Shown: positions 51,626 through 61,168 of the stretch, piece by piece
How the letters are laid out: each line of letters starts with the position of its first letter
Position numbering within the stretch: the stretch's first letter is position 1
Assembly (NCBI GenBank): GCA_029058745.1
Contig: JAIDXM010000049.1
Span: 45,069-109,068, forward strand
Length of the DNA: 64,000 nucleotides
Reading direction: 5' to 3'
Origin: Muribaculaceae bacterium
GTDB lineage: Bacteria; Bacteroidota; Bacteroidia; Bacteroidales; Muribaculaceae
Position numbers and translations under genes: made by a program
The notes under the pieces: model-generated
Seen by the model: the letters and a program-made list of their open reading frames with translations, nothing else
What the model was told of the DNA's origin: nothing
Database searches by the model: none

Positions 51626-53314
51626 TCACCAACCGGGGTTCTGTTTCAGGACACCGTTTGAGAGTGTAATCTGGTCGTGGGGAATCTGTGAAAGCCCTTT
51701 TGTGGCGAGAATCTTCTCGCGGCTGAAAGCCACGCTACCCGGCGCGCTGCCATTTTCCACGGCTCCACCGGAAGCAACCACGGCATCTGCCACGGCTGTG
51801 ATGTCGCCTCCATTGGCCTGGCGCATTAGATCCCAATATCTGATACCTTCGAATGCAAATTCAACGGCACGTTCTTTCATGATATTGTCCATAGAAACGT
51901 TAACAGTTGCTAAACCAGCACGTTCACGCACCTGGTCAAGATAGCTCTGAGCGTTTGGCGAACCGAGTTCAGCGGCCATCAGAAGCACGTCTGCATATCT
52001 CATGATTGTTAGCGGCTGGATGTTGTTGAGCTGCATGTCGCCCGTTCCATCAGGATTTGAGCCGGTGTTGCCGTTGCCATATCTCAGGGGGGTGTATTTC
52101 TTCATGCAGTAGCCCGTATATTCTCGCCAGTCTTTCCATGAAGCGTTGAAGTCGGCAAGTTTGTCGATGCCCTCCGCTTTGATGTCTATGACAGAGGCTG
52201 AGAGTCTGGTGTCGCCCGGCTCATACTTTTTAAGATAGTTGGGACATACGGTGCATGCTCCCCATCCGCGTCCGTAAGGTGCGGAGTCAAGGTTTCTCAT
52301 CCCCACCATCACGAGCCATCTGTTGCCGTCGTTGTTTCCGTCCCAGTCGCCTGTCGGGGTATATTTCTGGGAAATCATCACCTCCGGGTTGGCATCGCCG
52401 GCGTATGTTGACAGGGTTGTATCCCAACCGTTCTCTCCGGGAATGGGCACCAGCGAGGCCGCCGGCCATAGGTTCTTATAGTTATCTACAAGCTGGTAAT
52501 TGCCGCTTGTCACGACATCCTCCACTGCGTTCAGGGCCTCGGCCTTTGTCAGCGAGGCTGCCGGCGCGAGTTCTCCGGAGTAGTTCAGTTCATGTCCGTA
52601 ATATCCTGTGTAATAGAGATAGACACGTGCCAGCATCCCTTCTGCGGCATATTTTGAGATACGTCCACTGTTGTCAACTCCGAGATTGGCGTCGTCAGGG
52701 ATGTTCTCAATGGCATATTTGAGATCGCTGACTATGGCGGCATACACGGCGTCCGGGTCTGCCTGCTCGCGGTTTTCGTTGACAGGTTCGAGGAAGAGCG
52801 GGATGTTGCCCCAGAGTTTCACCATGTCGAAATACATTATGGCGCGGATGGCCCTGGCCTCCCCGATATAGAGTCCATGGTTGCCGGAGCCTTCGATCCA
52901 TTCAATCTGGTTTTCGCGGGTAATGAGTTCATTGCATCGGTATATGGCCGCGTATGACAGTTTCCAGGCCTCTGTGTAGAGGGTGAGGTCGGCGGGACTC
53001 TGGCTTTGGTCAAACTGGTCGATTGCCTGATAGCCTCGACCGTCGCCGTTTCCCGTGGCCCCGAAAGTCTCGTCGCCCATTATTGTTGCTGCCATGTAGA
53101 AATTGAGAGTGGTGGCGGAACCGAGCTGTCTCCACCCGTCGTAACATCCAATCAGGGCGCGCCAGGCGTCATTTTCTGATTTATAGAAGTTGTCGGTGTT
53201 TGATTCAGTCTTCGAGCTTACGTCGAGGAAACTGTCTCCGCAGGAGGCCGTCAGGGCGAGCGCTCCTGCCGCCGCGATGCCGAGTGAGAATATATTTGAT
53301 TTAAGACTTTTCAT
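51626..53314 (-). CDS. susD: SusD/RagB-like starch-binding outer-membrane lipoprotein
   Basis: A 562-residue lipoprotein with signal ALTASC (lipidation Cys25) and the SusD start GDSFLDVSSKTESNTDNFYKSENDAWRALIGCYDGW. The TPR-like helical core includes AIRAIMYFDMVKLWGNIPLF, and the C-terminal RADVLLMAAEL...YLDQVRERAGL...RAVEFAFEGIRYWDLMR is diagnostic. It forms the lid of the SusC transporter and captures oligosaccharides. 36 nt after susC. Confidence 0.96.
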   Translation of the reverse strand: MKSLKSNIFSLGIAAAGALALTASCGDSFLDVSSKTESNTDNFYKSENDAWRALIGCYDGWRQLGSATTLNFYMAATIMGDETFGATGNGDGRGYQAIDQFDQSQSPADLTLYTEAWKLSYAAIYRCNELITRENQIEWIEGSGNHGLYIGEARAIRAIMYFDMVKLWGNIPLFLEPVNENREQADPDAVYAAIVSDLKYAIENIPDDANLGVDNSGRISKYAAEGMLARVYLYYTGYYGHELNYSGELAPAASLTKAEALNAVEDVVTSGNYQLVDNYKNLWPAASLVPIPGENGWDTTLSTYAGDANPEVMISQKYTPTGDWDGNNDGNRWLVMVGMRNLDSAPYGRGWGACTVCPNYLKKYEPGDTRLSASVIDIKAEGIDKLADFNASWKDWREYTGYCMKKYTPLRYGNGNTGSNPDGTGDMQLNNIQPLTIMRYADVLLMAAELGSPNAQSYLDQVRERAGLATVNVSMDNIMKERAVEFAFEGIRYWDLMRQANGGDITAVADAVVASGGAVENGSAPGSVAFSREKILATKGLSQIPHDQITLSNGVLKQNPGW

Positions 53315-53350
53315 GTTGATATCTTTCTGAATTATTTGTAAGTGGAGTTG

Positions 53351-56300
53351 TTAGAATCCGAGGTTCACACCGAAGAGGAAGGTGCGTGGACGCGGATAGT
53401 AGCCGACATCGATTCCCGACACCCAGTCGGATGTTCCATATCCGATTTCCGGGTCCATTCCGTCGTATTTCGTGAATGTCACGAGATTCTGCACCTGGAA
53501 ATACACGCGGCAGTTGCTTAGCCACTTCTGATTGATGAGAGGGGCGAAGTTGTAGCCGAATGTGAGGTTGGAGATTCTCAGATAGTCGGCGTCATGTACG
53601 AAGAGGTCGGAGAACTGCCAGTTGATGTTCTGGTTTGTGACACGGGGAATCTTATTGGAAGTTCCTTCGCCGGTCCATCGGTCGAGGATTCGGGAGGTGT
53701 AGTTGTCATACTGGTTTCCCGGATCGCGGTAGCTCTGCACGATTTGCATTCCGGCAGCCCCGGCGGCCACTACCGAGAGGTCGAAATTACGCCAGTTGAG
53801 GTTGATGTTGAAGCCATAGGTGAAGTCGGGAAGACCATTTCCGAGGTCGGTCCGGTCATTGTCGTCGATTTTTCCGTCGCGGTCGATATCTACGAACCTC
53901 ACGTCGCCTGGCTGTGGATTAGCCTGCAGGAAGCCGTTTCCGGCGGCACGCCAGTCGTCGATTTCCTTCTGGTTCTGGAAAATGCCGTCGGTCTTGAGTC
54001 CCCAGAAATAGCCGATGGCGTAACCGTTCTGTGCACGGTAGAATTCCGGGTTGTTATTGTAGATCTGCCCCGTCTCGCCATGTATTATGCCATCCTGGTT
54101 TGGAATCGCACCCACCTTGTTCTTGTTGTAGGAGCCGTTCACCCCGATAGAGTATGAGAAATCGTTTCCGATTACGTCGCTCCATTTCAGGTTGAGCTCG
54201 ACACCTGTGTTCTTTACATTGCCACCATTGATGAAAGGCGCGTCGGTGCCGGCGGTTGCAAGTATCGGGGCTTTCACGAGCCAGTCCTTGTTGTTCTTGA
54301 TATAGAAGTCGAAGTTGGCTTCGAGACGGTTGCCGAGGAAGCGTGCGTCAAATCCGACGTTTGTCTGCTCAGAGGTTTCCCATGTCAGGTCGAGGTTGCC
54401 GAGGCGTGACGGATATGCGCCCCAGTTGTTGGCGAGGATGTTGCCGTATCCTTCGTTGAGCTGGCCGTTGGGGCCTACATACTGGCCGAAGAAATAATGA
54501 GTGTTGGATGTCTTGATAGGGGCGAGATACTGGTAGTTATCGACATTCTGGTTGCCGACACGTCCCCAGCTTGCACGGAGCTTGAAGAAGTCGAGCCATC
54601 CCTGTGCGGGCTGCATGAATTCCTCGCTTGAGAGGTTCCAGCCGGCAGATATGGACGGGAATGTGCCGAACCGGTGGCCTGGCGCGAAGTGCGACGAGCC
54701 GTCGCGGCGTACTGTGAGGTTCACCATATATTTCTCACGCCAGTTCCAGCTGAGACGTCCGAAGTAGCTTACCGAGCGGGAGTCGTCGAAAGGATACCCT
54801 TCGAGCAACATCCCCGGGTCAGTGAGTGAGTTTCCGGTGCCGTTGCTGATGTAGCCGTGTTCCCAGTCATTGAATCCCTCTTTGAGATTGATTTGCGAGC
54901 CTCCCACGTATTCTCCGCTGTAGCGGTAAGACTCCATGCCGAGGAGCACGGCAAACGAATGGTCCTTTATGTCGAAGTCGTAGGAGATTGTGTTGGTCCA
55001 TGTCATGCCGAGGCTTGTGCTCATGTTCTGGTCGGCGCTGTCGTATGTGCGTTCAGACTGTGGGGAGAATTTGTATTTGGGCTGGAACCTGCGCCATTTG
55101 CTTGACCCATATACCGCTCCGAACACAGTGCGTAGCTTGAGTCCCTTGAGAGGTTCGATCTGGGCGTATATGTTTCCGGAGAAAGTCGCGTTGTTCGACT
55201 TGTTGTTTGTGTTGATTCTCATAGAACCATAGGGGTTTCCTCCGTTCTGGTAGTAGTCGTTGCCCACGGTGCTGTTGTAGTTTCCGTCCTCGTCATATAC
55301 AGGAGTGAGGGGGTTCATCGGGAATGCGGAGTGAAGGCCGTTGGCCCATATGTTGCCCACATCGATGCCCTTCTTCTTGGTGTAAATGAAAGAGGCCTGT
55401 TCTCCCACGGTTACGATGCCGTTGAAGAGTTTATGGTCGGAATTGATACGGAAATTGTAGCGTGAATAGTTTGAGGCGTCTTTCCCGCCCACGATACCTT
55501 CTTGGTTAAGGTATCCCATCGACATGGCATATGTCGAGGCTTTGCTGCCGCCGCTCACGCCGATTGTATAGCTCTGTGTGACGGCGTTGTCATCGAACAT
55601 CTGGTCCAGCCAGTTTGTGTCGTAGATGTTTCCGTCGGCGTCATGAATGCTCTTTAGGTTGGCCCAGTCGTAGGGGGCGAGTCCCTCGTTGATGTTCTGC
55701 TCATCCATGATTGTCATGTATTCACGGGCGTTAAGCATGCTTATTTTCTTTGGGCGAGACTGCCATCCGTAGTATCCGTCGAAAGTCACTTTCGCGCTTC
55801 CCTCGCGTCCTTGCTTGGTTGTGATGAGCACTACGCCATTCGCGGCCTGCGCGCCATATATGGCGGCCGAGGCGGCATCCTTGAGCACATCGATGCTTTC
55901 GATGTCGGCCGGATTCAGTGTAGATATGTCACCTCCGATTCCGTCGATAAGGTAGAGAGGCGAGCCATTGCCGATTGTCCCGAGTCCGCGTATGGTGACC
56001 TTCATGCCGGAACCGGGTTGTCCGGATTCGGATGCGATGCTTACGCCGGCCATCTGTCCCTGCATGGCCTGCAGAGGGGAGGTGGTGTTCATCTCGGCGA
56101 TTTTTGAGCCTTCAATCTGAGAGGTGGCTCCAGTGACAAGTTTCTTTTTCTGTACGCCATAGCCCACCACAACGACTTCGTCGAGTACGGCAGAGTTTTC
56201 GGCAAGAGCCACATCAAGCGACGGCCCCGTCACCTTTATCTCACGCGGGTCATACCCTATGTAAGAGAATACAATTGTGGCCCCTGTTTCAGTGTTGATT

Positions 56301-56518
56301 GAGTAGTTGCCGTCAATGTCGGTGGCGACACCGTTTGTGGTGCCTTTGACCTGGACGGTGGCTCCGATAAGCGGTTCGCCATCGGTGGCGGAAGTGACCG
56401 TGCCTTTCACGGTGATGGGTTCGGCGTTGGCGACAGCCGCGCATGTCAGCAGACACAGCGTTGCGAGTGCCAAGTGGAATAGCCTTGCCTTGCAATGATC
56501 AATAAGTCTTTTTGCCAT
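53351..56518 (-). CDS. susC: SusC/RagA-like TonB-dependent outer-membrane transporter
   Basis: A 1055-residue beta-barrel transporter. Signal peptide ends VANA, then a carboxypeptidase-regulatory-like domain (TVKGTVTSATDGEPLIGATVQVKGTTNGVATDIDGNY), a TonB-box-like EVVVVGYGVQKKK, a plug domain (VSIASESGQPGSGMKVTIRGLGTIGNGSPLYLIDG) and a barrel ending in the aromatic FGVNLGF. First gene of the PUL operon, divergent from the hybrid two-component regulator. Imports oligosaccharides with SusD. Confidence 0.97.
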   Translation of the reverse strand: MAKRLIDHCKARLFHLALATLCLLTCAAVANAEPITVKGTVTSATDGEPLIGATVQVKGTTNGVATDIDGNYSINTETGATIVFSYIGYDPREIKVTGPSLDVALAENSAVLDEVVVVGYGVQKKKLVTGATSQIEGSKIAEMNTTSPLQAMQGQMAGVSIASESGQPGSGMKVTIRGLGTIGNGSPLYLIDGIGGDISTLNPADIESIDVLKDAASAAIYGAQAANGVVLITTKQGREGSAKVTFDGYYGWQSRPKKISMLNAREYMTIMDEQNINEGLAPYDWANLKSIHDADGNIYDTNWLDQMFDDNAVTQSYTIGVSGGSKASTYAMSMGYLNQEGIVGGKDASNYSRYNFRINSDHKLFNGIVTVGEQASFIYTKKKGIDVGNIWANGLHSAFPMNPLTPVYDEDGNYNSTVGNDYYQNGGNPYGSMRINTNNKSNNATFSGNIYAQIEPLKGLKLRTVFGAVYGSSKWRRFQPKYKFSPQSERTYDSADQNMSTSLGMTWTNTISYDFDIKDHSFAVLLGMESYRYSGEYVGGSQINLKEGFNDWEHGYISNGTGNSLTDPGMLLEGYPFDDSRSVSYFGRLSWNWREKYMVNLTVRRDGSSHFAPGHRFGTFPSISAGWNLSSEEFMQPAQGWLDFFKLRASWGRVGNQNVDNYQYLAPIKTSNTHYFFGQYVGPNGQLNEGYGNILANNWGAYPSRLGNLDLTWETSEQTNVGFDARFLGNRLEANFDFYIKNNKDWLVKAPILATAGTDAPFINGGNVKNTGVELNLKWSDVIGNDFSYSIGVNGSYNKNKVGAIPNQDGIIHGETGQIYNNNPEFYRAQNGYAIGYFWGLKTDGIFQNQKEIDDWRAAGNGFLQANPQPGDVRFVDIDRDGKIDDNDRTDLGNGLPDFTYGFNINLNWRNFDLSVVAAGAAGMQIVQSYRDPGNQYDNYTSRILDRWTGEGTSNKIPRVTNQNINWQFSDLFVHDADYLRISNLTFGYNFAPLINQKWLSNCRVYFQVQNLVTFTKYDGMDPEIGYGTSDWVSGIDVGYYPRPRTFLFGVNLGF

Positions 56519-56647
56519 TAGTGTAAGATTTGATACAGGTAAATATTTTAGGTTTGTTAAATAATCAGTGGTTTTCTCTGTTTCTCAGAATCTCTCCACG
56601 GATGGGCGTTTCCGCAGGGAGGGGTAGAGTCCCATGGTTTACGGTTG

Positions 56648-56655
56648 CAAAGTTA
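56648..56655 (-). promoter_or_regulatory. -7 element of the PUL operon (SusC promoter)
   Basis: On the minus strand TAACTTTG fits TAnnTTTG, about 130 nt upstream of the susC start. No -33 TTTG lies at the usual spacing, as in activator-dependent PUL promoters. The 358-bp divergent gap 56519-56876 holds no gene and should contain the regulator's binding site. Confidence 0.55.
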
Positions 56656-56876
56656 GCAAGTCCCGCCCTGACGGAGGTGTGTCAGTGTGTTCGCATGTGT
56701 GTATTAAATATATCAGAATGGTTATCGAATGTTAACAAAGAGGGTATTGTTTGTAATATTGAATTGCTTAAATTGGTGATAAATAGCGTGATATGGATGT
56801 TTGGAATGGGATTCGGATGAGGAAATTTGTATGTTTGGTCAATATTGATTTAATTTGCACAATAAATGTTAACCTT

Positions 56877-59800
56877 ATGCCGATAAAGTTGTTCTTGCTG
56901 ACTGCATTGTTGTTTCAGTTCCCGTTTATAGCCACGGCCGCGAGTGAGTGCCTTGAGATGCGCCATCTTGACACGACAACGAGTCTTTCAAATACGAGAA
57001 TAAATTCCATCTGCAAGGATTCCTCGGGATTCCTGTGGATAGGGACATCGTCGGGTCTTTGCCGCTATGACGGATATGCCGTGCAGATGTATAGGGAGAG
57101 TCATCCCGAAGATACGAGTGTGCTTGGAAATTTTGTAGAGGAAATTCAGGAAGACGGGGAGCGACGGCTCTGGATTCTGGCTGAGGGGGATTATCGTCTT
57201 TATTCACCGGATACAGAGGAGGTGGTTGAGGATATCACTCCATACCTTAGGGAAAGGGGAATCACGGGGGATGTTGCCAATGTGCTGGCGGCCTCTGACG
57301 GTGTGGTGTGGATTGCCGTGGCCGGAGGGATGCTTTACGCCCTTCCTCCGGGAGAGGGTAAGGCCGTGGCCGTAGAAGGAGCTATGACAGGTGGCGATGT
57401 CACTGATATGGTGGAATCCGGGCCGGAGATTATATGTGTCACGGGCGATGGCTCGCTGGTGTTTGTGGATGCCATGCGGCGTAGGGTGACACACACGGAA
57501 AGAGGTGTATCGCCCTACGGCCTACATGGTTCGGATACACGGTATGCCGCTTATGCCGACAATGACCACCGTGTGTGGCTTTTCTGCAACGATATTATCA
57601 ATGCATATGATGTCGCGGGGAAACGGTGGCTCAGCGACAGGATGCCTCCCAAAAGCATGGTCGGTGTCGTGAAAAACATATTCCAGGACCATGAGGGACA
57701 TCTTTGGATTGCCCGCGACCACAAAGGGATCGCACGGATTGTGGATACTCCGGAAGGCTTCAGGGTCGTGGAGTCGGAAGGGTTGGGGGAGTTGAGAGAA
57801 AACAGTACGGTGACATGTCTTACGGAAGATTCCGACGGAACTTTGTGGATAGGGACGTTCAAGCAGGGCCTTTACTCGTTCAATGATGCGGTGACAAAAT
57901 TCAGGATGGAGAGTATCCCGGATGTGAACTGCATGGTGCTGGCGGATTCCGGCCACATGTGGGTAGGGACAGACGCTTCGGGAATCTGGCTATGGGATTT
58001 CAGGAGCGGGGAGAAGACGAGGATACCCGATTCATCAGAGGGAGATACGCCTGCGGCGGTGACGTGCATGGCCACGGCTCCTGACGGGACTCTCTATGTC
58101 GGCTCATTCTCCAAGGGTCTCCGGAAGTATAAGGGAGGACGTTTTTCAAGGGTGCATACCGGCACCGGGCTTGACGAGGCCTTCCCATGGTCGCTGACAT
58201 TCGACACATCCGGGAATCTATGGGTAGGCACCCTTGGCAGCGGATTGTATGAGATTGATGGGGCCACCGGTTCCACCCGTCAATTCAGGGAGTCGGGTGG
58301 TGGCCTTTCAAGCGATTATGTCATGTCTGGCATACAGTCGCGCAACGGGAAGATGTATTTCGGCACGTCATACGGGATATCGGAATATGACCCCGCGTCC
58401 GGGAAGCTGTCGCGCTATCTTGACGACGGGTGGACCGCGATACCGAGCCGCCGCAATATCACGCAGATATATGAGGATTCCCGAGGACTGATGTGGGTGG
58501 CGACGCAGGGAGGCCTGAAGGTTATCGACCGTAAATGCGGCAAGGTGCATGATATAGTGTTGCGCGACGGAAGGACTCATTTCTGTGTGCTTGGTGTAGT
58601 GGAAGACAACGGCGGCGCGATGTGGGTTGCGGAAGGGGCCAATCTGATTCATCTTAAGGTCAGTTACAACGACCGTGACGGGGCGTTCAGTGTGGAGCCG
58701 AGAGTGTATGACAGTAACGACGGCGTGCAGGGTTGCGAGCTTAACCAGCGGTCGTTTGCCCGCCTTCCTGACGGGGAGATTGCAGTGGGAGGTCTGTATG
58801 GAATCAACAGGATATATCCCTACGACATAAAGTTCAATACGTCGCATCCTAAGGTTATGTTCACCGACCTTCTCATGGGAAACCACAGGGTGCGCGTAGG
58901 GGAGGAGATTGATGGGCGCGTGGTGCTCGACCGAGGGCTTAACCAGGGTGCGAGGCTTGAGTTCAACCACAACCCGGAGGAGTTTACCGTCTATTTCGCC
59001 TCCGACAACTATGCGTTGCCGGGAAACGCTGTTTTCAGATATAAGCTTGAGGGTTTCAATGACGAGTGGCTCTCATGCCCACGTGGTGTGAACCATATCA
59101 CTTATACCAATCTGTCGCCGGGCACTTACCGTCTTCTCGTAAAGGCGGTGAACAGTGATGGTTTCGAGAGTGAGGAGGCTGCCGAGCTTGCCATCCATGT
59201 CAATTCCCCGTTATGGGCCACTCCATGGGCATATGCCCTTTATCTGGCCATAGCGGTTGTGTCGGTGTATCTGATTGTTAGATTCGTGCGTGGCAGGGAG
59301 AGGAAGGTGTTCGAACAGAAGCGTAAGGACGACGCCATAAGGAAACAGGAGGAACTCAACCAGATGAAGTTCAAATTTTTCACAAATGTAAGCCATGACC
59401 TCAGAACTCCGCTCACTTTGATAGTCTCTCCGTTGGAGGCGATGCTCAAGGAGGCGAGAGACGAGAAGGAGACACGCCGTCTCACTCTCATGCGCAACAA
59501 TGCCATGCGTCTTCTGGCTCTTGTGAACCAGCTTCTCGACTTCCGCAAGACGGAGATGGCGGGACTGCAGCTCAATGCGTCGGAAGGGGATGTGGTGGCT
59601 TTTGCGAGAGGTGTGTGCTCATCATTCCTGACTCTCTCTGAGCGGAAGGGGATAAACCTTACTTTCTATTCCGACAGGGAAAGGATAGAGCTGTCGTTCG
59701 ATTCCGACAAGATGGAGAAGATTCTCATGAACCTGCTGGGAAACGCTTTCAAGTTCACCCCTCCGGGAGGACGGGTGGATGTGGCGTTGGAGTGTGTCGG

Positions 59801-60932
59801 AGAAGGGGGCGAGACGCTGAGGATAAAGGTTGCCGACAATGGCCCCGGAATAAGCGACAAGGACAAGCCGCATATCTTTGAACGGTTTTATCAGGTTGAC
59901 GACAACGGAAATGCGCATCCCGGAATGGGAAGTGGCATCGGACTGAGCATGGTCAGTGAATATGTGCGCCTTCATGAGGGGTCTGTAAGGGTTGCCGACA
60001 ATGTGGAGGGGGGCAGCGTGTTTATCGTTGAGATTCCCGTGAGACATGTGGCGGTGCATGCCGTGAACAAGGAACCGGATGTAGCCCAGGAGGGGGCCGG
60101 CGCGGCCACAGAGTGTGACGGGAACGCGTCGGGCCGGACTCCCGAGGATAATGATGGCGCCCGTCCACTCGCGCTGGTGGTTGATGACAATCCCGATATA
60201 TCAGAACTTGTGAGCGACGGGGTTGGCGATGAATTCGAGGTTGTCACCGCATCCGACGGGGAGGAGGCAATGGTGCGTATAGCAGAGCGCAAGCCGTCGA
60301 TTGTGATAGCCGACCTTATGATGCCGAAGATGGATGGCATAGAGCTATGCCGGCGCCTCAAGTCGGAGAAGGAGACCGCCGGGATACCGGTGATTATACT
60401 CACCGCGAAACATGACCTTGGCGCCAAGGTGGAGGGCCTTACACTCGGGGCCGACGATTATATGACAAAGCCGTTCAATCTTGATGTGTTGAGACTGAGG
60501 ATGCGTAAGCTTGTGCAGCTTACGTCGAAAGGCGCTACAAGAGGCTTGATTGAGCCGGAGCCGGAGAAAATCGAGATTACCCCCCTCGACGAGAAGTTTA
60601 TAGAAAAGGCTGTCAACTATGTGTCGGAAAACCTTGACCGCTCTGAGTTGTCGGTGGAGGAGATGAGCGAGAGTCTTGGCATGAGCAGGGTGCGTCTTTA
60701 CAAGAAGATAAAGCAGATTACAGGCAAGACTCCAATAGAGTTCATCAGGGTGATACGTCTCAAGCGTGCTGCGCAGCTCTTGCGCGAGAGCCAGATGAAT
60801 GTCTCCGAGATAGCTTATCAGACCGGGTTCAACAGTCCGAAAGTGTTCAGCAAATATTTCAGGGAGGAGTTCGGCGTGTTGCCATCGGTCTATCAGGGGA
60901 GGGAAGGCAAGGAGACGAGCTACACTATATGA
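56877..60932 (+). CDS. Hybrid two-component system sensor-regulator (HTCS)
   Basis: A 1351-residue one-protein signal system. From ATG 56877 the N terminus is a signal sequence (MPIKLFLLTALLFQFPFIATAAS); an upstream ATG at 56793 would bury it. The periplasmic sensor is a propeller of reg_prop repeats (GFLWIGTSSGLCRYDG, GHLWIARDHKGIARI, GTLWIGTFKQGLYSF) plus a Y_Y_Y domain. A membrane helix (YALYLAIAVVSVYLIVRFV) precedes the histidine kinase (H840 in NVSHDLRTPLT; NLLGNAFKFTP; DNGPGIS), a receiver (DDN motif, D1146 in IADLMMPKMDG) and a C-terminal AraC-type HTH. It should sense an oligosaccharide and activate the divergent susC operon. Confidence 0.96.
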   Translation: MPIKLFLLTALLFQFPFIATAASECLEMRHLDTTTSLSNTRINSICKDSSGFLWIGTSSGLCRYDGYAVQMYRESHPEDTSVLGNFVEEIQEDGERRLWILAEGDYRLYSPDTEEVVEDITPYLRERGITGDVANVLAASDGVVWIAVAGGMLYALPPGEGKAVAVEGAMTGGDVTDMVESGPEIICVTGDGSLVFVDAMRRRVTHTERGVSPYGLHGSDTRYAAYADNDHRVWLFCNDIINAYDVAGKRWLSDRMPPKSMVGVVKNIFQDHEGHLWIARDHKGIARIVDTPEGFRVVESEGLGELRENSTVTCLTEDSDGTLWIGTFKQGLYSFNDAVTKFRMESIPDVNCMVLADSGHMWVGTDASGIWLWDFRSGEKTRIPDSSEGDTPAAVTCMATAPDGTLYVGSFSKGLRKYKGGRFSRVHTGTGLDEAFPWSLTFDTSGNLWVGTLGSGLYEIDGATGSTRQFRESGGGLSSDYVMSGIQSRNGKMYFGTSYGISEYDPASGKLSRYLDDGWTAIPSRRNITQIYEDSRGLMWVATQGGLKVIDRKCGKVHDIVLRDGRTHFCVLGVVEDNGGAMWVAEGANLIHLKVSYNDRDGAFSVEPRVYDSNDGVQGCELNQRSFARLPDGEIAVGGLYGINRIYPYDIKFNTSHPKVMFTDLLMGNHRVRVGEEIDGRVVLDRGLNQGARLEFNHNPEEFTVYFASDNYALPGNAVFRYKLEGFNDEWLSCPRGVNHITYTNLSPGTYRLLVKAVNSDGFESEEAAELAIHVNSPLWATPWAYALYLAIAVVSVYLIVRFVRGRERKVFEQKRKDDAIRKQEELNQMKFKFFTNVSHDLRTPLTLIVSPLEAMLKEARDEKETRRLTLMRNNAMRLLALVNQLLDFRKTEMAGLQLNASEGDVVAFARGVCSSFLTLSERKGINLTFYSDRERIELSFDSDKMEKILMNLLGNAFKFTPPGGRVDVALECVGEGGETLRIKVADNGPGISDKDKPHIFERFYQVDDNGNAHPGMGSGIGLSMVSEYVRLHEGSVRVADNVEGGSVFIVEIPVRHVAVHAVNKEPDVAQEGAGAATECDGNASGRTPEDNDGARPLALVVDDNPDISELVSDGVGDEFEVVTASDGEEAMVRIAERKPSIVIADLMMPKMDGIELCRRLKSEKETAGIPVIILTAKHDLGAKVEGLTLGADDYMTKPFNLDVLRLRMRKLVQLTSKGATRGLIEPEPEKIEITPLDEKFIEKAVNYVSENLDRSELSVEEMSESLGMSRVRLYKKIKQITGKTPIEFIRVIRLKRAAQLLRESQMNVSEIAYQTGFNSPKVFSKYFREEFGVLPSVYQGREGKETSYTI

Positions 60933-61067
60933 AAGGGTGACAGACAGAGATATATGTGACGCGGGTATCAAATGACACCGTAACCATTAACATTTGGATA
61001 CCCCCATGATTGGAATATTGTCCCGAAGGAGCAACATACTGCTACGCTCCTTTGGGTAATTTGTTTG

Positions 61068-61075
61068 TAATTTTG
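61068..61075 (+). promoter_or_regulatory. -7 element for the GH31 gene
   Basis: TAATTTTG fits TAnnTTTG, 93 nt before the GH31 ATG, with no well-spaced -33 element. It may be activated by the neighbouring HTCS. Confidence 0.5.
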
Positions 61076-61168
61076 CGGATGACAATTCAATAGTTCCGGA
61101 GGGGTGGATGCTGCCTGTCGCCCATGTCCGGAAAGCCATAGGAAAAAACTCCCAACATTGAAATCTAT